From Ceratothoa steindachneri (Eukaryota; Arthropoda; Malacostraca; Isopoda; Cymothoidae), in contig OZ018331.1 in assembly GCA_963969495.1 (NCBI GenBank), positions 146,601,845 through 146,665,844 of the forward strand: DNA of 64,000 bases, in the 5' to 3' direction. Below are positions 58,756-64,000 of the stretch, in pieces. A program made the position numbers and the translations under genes. Within the stretch, counting starts at the first letter, position 1. Each line of letters starts with the position of its first letter. Below the pieces are notes generated by a model. It did not search any database. It was not told where the DNA came from and saw nothing but the letters and a program-made list of their open reading frames with translations.

Positions 58756-59745
58756 GTAGGTTGATGTTACACTCAACCCTTTTCAAATTCCTCAGCACGA
58801 GGAAGGGAGGCCTATGAACGGATTAGTCCATCATGAGCGTGGGTAAAATTATAACTACAAATCAGAGTGCAGTTTAGGCTGACCAATTCTAGCTATATTC
58901 AAAGGTTCTGGGGTAATAGAAACGGAGAATAATAATATAATTTACTACTATGCAGATAATATATTTACAAAATTAAAAGGCTCTTAATTAAGGTATATAA
59001 ACATAAGAGAGATACACGATTCTTGGCTTCAAAGAGCTACCTGGTCGGGTTCGACCGCCATACACACAAACGGACAATGACAGGTCGGATGCTCAAATGA
59101 CCTTGAGCTCACGCAAAGCCAAATGACGTCACCTTAAAGGGGGGGGAGGGCTTGCAGAGGAGAGTTACGCTAGGCGGCTACCTCAAAGATTTGCTCCGAG
59201 GAAGTAGTCCTGCCTTGTTAGAGACGGTTTAGAGTCCAAAATAATAGCCTCTTGAGAAACGGCTCTTATGCCTTGAGGGTTTAGAATACCGAATCAAGAA
59301 TTTGATGCGTCGCGTTCATGTAATGGGTCGCAACGAGTATGGGTTGGCTCTTGCGAGTTCTAGGAGAATACACGGAAATTGACGGGTTTGGCAAGAGATC
59401 GGGCAGAAATTAAAGGGGCGTGAAGATGGCAGATACTTGCGGATACTCAGGGCACAAGTGGTTACTTACTGCTATCCAAGTCTGGCGTTGGACGTTTTAT
59501 AGTGGTGAGACGGAGGTGCGTTTCCACACGCCCGAAGAGGAAGGGTTCCAGTGGATAGAAGCTTTGGCGGGCGAGGTGGACTTTGCCCGATTCCCGCCGT
59601 TGCGGGATAATCCCCGGTGGAACCCTTCTTGCTCTTAAGCGCATTTCAGGGTTCCGCGAAGTCGTGCCTCCAGCTCATCACGGCGACTCGTTATCGTGGA
59701 TTAAAAAGGGTCAACCATGTGTGTCCCCTCTCTCTTTCTCAGGCA
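58756..59745 (-). mobile_element. ~1-kb insertion (LTR-like) splitting Gypsy RT
   Basis: RT homology stops at 59746 and resumes at 58755 exactly where it left off, at the strand leading to the DILIF motif. The intervening ~990 bp is therefore an insertion. It starts near TGATGTTACACTCAACCC and ends CTTTCTCAGGCA, and the flanks on both sides are TATAT-like, compatible with a short target duplication. Its composition (AT-rich at 58.9-59.0 kb, GC-rich at 59.1-59.65 kb) is like an LTR. Probably a solo LTR of another element. Confidence 0.65.
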
Positions 59746-60340
59746 ATATACAAGAATAAGCCCTAATCTACGAAACAGGTTATCCATGTGTTGTTGGAAT
59801 GTGCAATTTGCAGTCGCCTGGTTCATAGAGATTTGATGATAAGCACGAACCAGATCCAATTTTGTTAAAATCCTTTTGTCCTGGAGGTCGATGCCATACT
59901 TTGAATTCACGAGAATGGTAATCTGTCGGGCTTTGTGATCGCATCATCGATCGCTCGGAAATCGCCGAACACTACGTACTTGCCCGTCAACTTCCTCGGT
60001 ACCATGTAAATGGGCAATGACCATGGTAACTTTGACGGATGCACGACTCCCTCCTTTAATAGTGTTACGGAAGTTGCTTTGACAACTTGCAGCTTCTCCA
60101 TTGAAACAGGTTTCAGCCGTGCGAATTTTGGTGGAGCACTACCTGTCTCAATTGTGTGCATGTTACTGAGCTCGGCGAAGATGGGGAGGGATTAGCGGGT
60201 GCGAGCCTGTACAAAACCACATATTTCCCTAATATGGCTTTGCAATGGGGCAGTAGGTGCTGCAGGTCATTAATAATTAAAGTTACCGCAGGGTCTCCTG
60301 ATAGTTTCACTTCTAGTACGAGTTTGGCTTGTTCGTCGAT
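59746..60340 (-). pseudogene. Ty3/Gypsy pol 5' half: RT N-terminal part
   Basis: On minus: VKLSGDPAVTLIINDLQHLL, HTIETGSAPPKFARLKPVSM, VVKATSVTLLKEGVVHPSKL, PWSLPIYMVPRKLTGKYVVF, GDFRAIDDAITKPDRLPFS, then after a frameshift LTKLDLVRAYHQISM and FQQHMDNLFRRLG. This is the finger and first palm part of a Gypsy RT, continuing in the 56.6-58.76 kb segment beyond the insertion. Protease and gag are missing: the sequence runs straight into copy B of the direct repeat. Confidence 0.9.
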
Positions 60341-60672
60341 AAATATTCCCAGTTGCGTATATTTGTTTGTGCGTGATCCTCATATTTGTTCATGTGGTCA
60401 TCTTTGATAACTATGTATGTTTGTGTGTTTCTGCGCAACTCTAACGACCGCTTGCCTTACATTTCTTTGTATGATTTGACAGTTTGGCGTTCTTTTTCTA
60501 ATTCTCTTAGGTTCTTCATTTATTACACTTGTCATATTATTTCCTTAATTTAAACACGTAGCATTTTTAGGATTTGATATATCCACCGAACGTCCATTTG
60601 TAGAATTGAGGTTATTGTTTAATGAATATTCGCTACCACAGGCCTATCTATTTTAGCAAACGAGCACTACAG
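60337..60672. repeat. ~330-bp direct repeat, copy B
   Basis: Partner of copy A at 55917-56242, same orientation, 4.4 kb away. It touches the RT N-terminal fragment. It could be a degenerate LTR pair around a pol whose gag/protease part was deleted, or a dispersed repeat. Confidence 0.85.
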
Positions 60673-61177
60673 AAAAACAGGCTAAAGTAAGCTGAATAAA
60701 TTAGCATGGTCCTTACACAGCACTACTTTACTTTCTTAAATGAATATGATTTGGTTTGGCAAGAAATGCAGGGAAAATCGCAACAAAATCAGAACTATGT
60801 AACTAGTTCTTAACTATTTATGTGCTCGGTCACCCTATGGTCGCCTTTCCGTTTGTAGCAACTCGTGTGCAGTTGTATATTATTTGCTGTCTTCCTTTTG
60901 TACCTGTGGTTAATAGAGTAGAAAAGACATTTGAGATTTTGTACCCATCTGAGCCACAGGACCACTAGTAAGACTGAGGCAAGGATAAACAGTGAAGTCC
61001 CGTGTTACTTTGTTAGAAGGAAGAGTAAATCAATAATGCTTTTGTGTAAAGCCTTAATTAAGATGGCATAAATCATCAATAAATCCACTCTTCTTCGACC
61101 ATTACTCCACCAATAATTCGATATTTTCCTTGCTTAAATTTTAACCTTTATCTTGCTCAAAAACGTAGGTAATTCTA
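60673..61177. other. No gene seen
   Basis: AT-rich spacer without recognisable motif. Confidence 0.4.
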
Positions 61178-61243
<66 letters not shown>

Positions 61244-61262
61244 TTCTCTCTCTCTCTCTTTT
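61178..61262. repeat. (TC)n microsatellite
   Basis: About 85 bp of CT repeat with a few TT and TA interruptions, the only long polypyrimidine tract in the window. Confidence 0.97.
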
Positions 61263-64000
61263 TCATTCTATTCCATTAAATCAGTTTCTCTTATCAATCA
61301 TCTTAAACTGCCGTATAATATATTGGCTGGGACAAAAAAGGAAATCTTATGCCTGATATATGGTTAAATCGCATTTTCCGTCACACTTTGGAATTTTTTC
61401 CAAATATATTTTTATTTATTGTGGTATGGAGTCCCTTTTTTATATCGTATAAATCCCAATTTGTAATGTATTGTAGAATAAACTTTAACAGAATTCTATT
61501 TTTTAGTCTACCTACATCTACTCGGTTAAGCAGAATAAAAGATTCAATCCTCTGCTTTTCCATAGGAAATTGAATGTAGCAATCTTTGGAAAGCAATTTT
61601 AAAATCAACAGACCAGTAAATATTCCCCAAATGTTGCATAAAGAGCGTTTGAAGAGTTCCAAGTGCATTCTCAGAGTCGCAAATACCCAGTTACTGTGTG
61701 ATAATGAGTCAAACTAGTCAATCATAAAATTTAAAGAAAATATATGTATTTGTCTATTTAATTTTCACGTAATGTATTCAAAGCTAGAAGTCTTTCAAGA
61801 CAGTAGTGTCCAAAAGTCTATTCATACACATACATGCATATAACTCTATGAAATTTCAATTAGCCAGCTCATTTATGAACATAGGTGGGAGCATAAAGAT
61901 TTATACAATCAAATAGTTCCAATCATCAATAAAAAATGAATAAAGATTTAAATAAAGAGCTACCTATTAACCAAGAAATCTTGGGGTGTTCATAATTTCA
62001 ATCTTTGTAAATCAAATGATATGTAATGTAGAGGATTGGATCGTAATGAATCTGAGCGATCGGGAAGCATTAAGGATTCATTGATTTTTTAATGAAATCT
62101 CCTATTAAGTTTCCTCTCGGACAACATTCTAATAAACCCCAAAGGTCAAAAATAATCTTTTGATATTAATCTAGATAGAAGATTTTGGTCAAAACGATTC
62201 ATTAAGGCTTGAGTAGTTAGATAATTCTGCTCTTTGTAGTTAAAAAATTGAACAAATATTAATTTTAATGATGGTAAAATAATTTTAGCGTTTATTACTT
62301 TCATATTATTATTTTTAAAACGACTTTGGTACCAAAGAGAATGTGCTTAGTAACCACCATTCTCCTTTATGTTCCCTCTCCTTTCTTGAAATAGATCGAC
62401 CTTTAAGAGAAACTCTTTGCTCAAATCCTAACCAATTTTCCTTTAATGGTATAATTGAGGGTCGATCCTCATCTATAATTATCTAAAGTAAAGTTATTCT
62501 AGTTTTATACCATACAAATAATCCTCAGACATAATTGAAAGTTCATTTTTATATGTATTTAAATAATCTATAACATTATTCACTATACAATATTCTACAA
62601 ACATCCTTTGCCCTTGAAATATTTTTTTGTTAAAACCAATCTTTTTAACCCAATGGCCATTTTAACAGCTGCCAGTTGGGAGCAATGTTTATTTTCATAA
62701 TTTGAAAGCAGATCCTTAATGGCCCTCGATCGGGACCACACCAGTTTGGGATCTATTCCTTCGTTTTAAAGTTTTCATTAATAACCGATTTTCTTCATTG
62801 TTTATAATATTCCTGTGTTAAGCTTAAGAATAGTTATTTGAAGTTATATGAATTATTTTATTAGAGTTTCAGCCGCAGCCCTAATGCTAAAGGACCTAAG
62901 TAGTTTATGTATAGGACACTTTATTAAATTACAGGAAAGGACGAGTTGGAGTCAGTAAAGCAGAGGTGGTCAGGGAGCCATCATTAAATCTCATTTCTTC
63001 CTAACCTTGCAATAAATCGCAACTTTGCTTGTAGAACTCCTAATCTACAGCACGAGTGACTCCATCGTTATTAAATTTGCAACTTTTGATAGTTATTGAC
63101 TACAATAAGCCATACTTAATTTATGGTTAGTCTGAGATGAAGGTTTTCTACCTTGTTCACTTGGGTGTCATTAGGACATAGCCTCTTTGGATTTCCATTT
63201 TGCAGCAGAGTTTTTTTTAAGGTTTGTTGTTTTGGGTTTAGCATCCAGAAGAAAGTGGCGCGGCGAAGAACCCTCTTGTATCGAAGAAAACTAAAGTTTC
63301 TTGCTGACTAACCGTAAGCCAGGGTTTGGATTTGGTCCACTATGATTTCTTTTCTACAACCTGTCTGAATATCCCCTATACATCCTCATTTCAATGCCAG
63401 TCGAAATTATTATTCCATTCCATTTCCAAGACATCACCGTCCTCAAATTTATTCATAGATCTCATTAGGTCTATTTAATATCTTGCCTAAAGGAAACTTG
63501 CCAATATGCCTCTTAAATTCCTCTTCTAAGTTAATTTTAACTTCGTAAGATTAGAGCAAGAAAATGTGATTAAATCCAAACTCATTTTTTTCTCTCTTAC
63601 ACACACGGCACAATACATTGTAGGAATTATTAACTCTTTGCCTAAAACAGGTTTTTTTTTTATTTTCAAGATCTTTGTGGAAAAGTTAAAAAACTAAGGG
63701 TGAATTCCTGGTTTATGCACAGTATATCATATTATATTTAAAATTAGATTTAATATTTAACCTAAGTTTTATTAATTCTGTGTCAATAATGTACTCACAT
63801 ACATGCAGACACCACACATATCGAGTCTAATTCGATTATTAGTATATATAATGGTATCGTATAAAAGAACAATTCAGAAAGATACTACAACGCATAACTA
63901 ACTTTTGCTGAAGTGATAAAAGATGAATTTTAATAAAATGAAATGGTAATTATCTTAAACTGACCTAAAAATTTAACTTCAAGTCAAAGAAAAGAGAGAT
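61263..64000. other. No gene identified; possible LINE tail on minus near 63.5 kb
   Basis: AT-rich. A minus reading at about 63540-63640 gives MYCAVCVREKKMSL and FSCSNLTKLKL, vaguely like the Cys-rich C-terminal knuckle of some LINE proteins, then EEEFKRHIG in another frame. I consider this weak. The minus open stretch 61381-61668 has no known similarity. Confidence 0.3.

Noticed and set aside
63540..63640. Possible Cys-rich LINE C-terminus on minus
   Set aside because: Only one CxxC and no adjoining RT blocks; could be chance.

Overview
This window looks like intergenic DNA from an invertebrate animal genome, most likely an arthropod. The sequence is AT-rich, has no long open frames, is littered with (TA)n tracts, and has short coding islands broken by stops and frameshifts. 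The repeat content fits an arthropod: a Jockey-type LINE, RTE-like LINEs, mariner, Tc1, hAT and piggyBac relatives, Ty3/Gypsy and Penelope-like elements. A crustacean is my guess from the style of the repeats, not a demonstrated fact. I recognise no intact host gene, no rRNA or tRNA, and nothing bacterial.

Layout. 1-9 kb holds two decayed pieces of an RTE-like LINE (endonuclease on minus at 1.7-2.1 kb, reverse-transcriptase tail on plus at 6.4-6.95 kb), a (TA)n-flanked hairpin and a 33-bp minisatellite. 9.3-10.7 kb is a dead mariner with both terminal repeats. 14.4-15.6 kb is a dead Tc1/mariner-like element on minus with matching ends. 16.3-18.5 kb holds hAT and piggyBac fragments. 19.9-20.8 kb holds an exon-like remnant with an FSDSCYGQNKN motif. 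21.2-21.8 kb is a Tc1 fragment. 27.9-30.8 kb is a Jockey-like LINE with ORF1, endonuclease and RT parts; it meets a second LINE on minus (30.7-31.9 kb). 33.8-34.1 kb is a 129-bp-arm hairpin. 37.9-39.0 kb holds two Tc1 C-termini and 42.8-43.4 kb another Tc1/mariner-type remnant. 43.7-44.1 kb is a minisatellite of about 120 bp.

44-61 kb is the densest region. It contains two Penelope-like 3' ends carrying the same hammerhead-like motif, a Gypsy element with gag joined almost directly to RT (46.4-48.4 kb, minus), a second Gypsy pol (56.6-60.3 kb, minus) split by an insertion of about 1 kb, two copies of a repeat beginning AGGGTGACCC, and a 62-bp-arm hairpin.

The recurring theme is (TA)n. Three unrelated long inverted repeats, two Penelope-like 3' ends and two copies of one short repeat all abut (TA)n tracts. 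That association is the most interesting structural signal here. I see no set of genes acting together as a pathway; the genes present are the decayed replication and integration machinery of separate mobile elements. End positions of mobile elements are approximate unless a terminal repeat is given.
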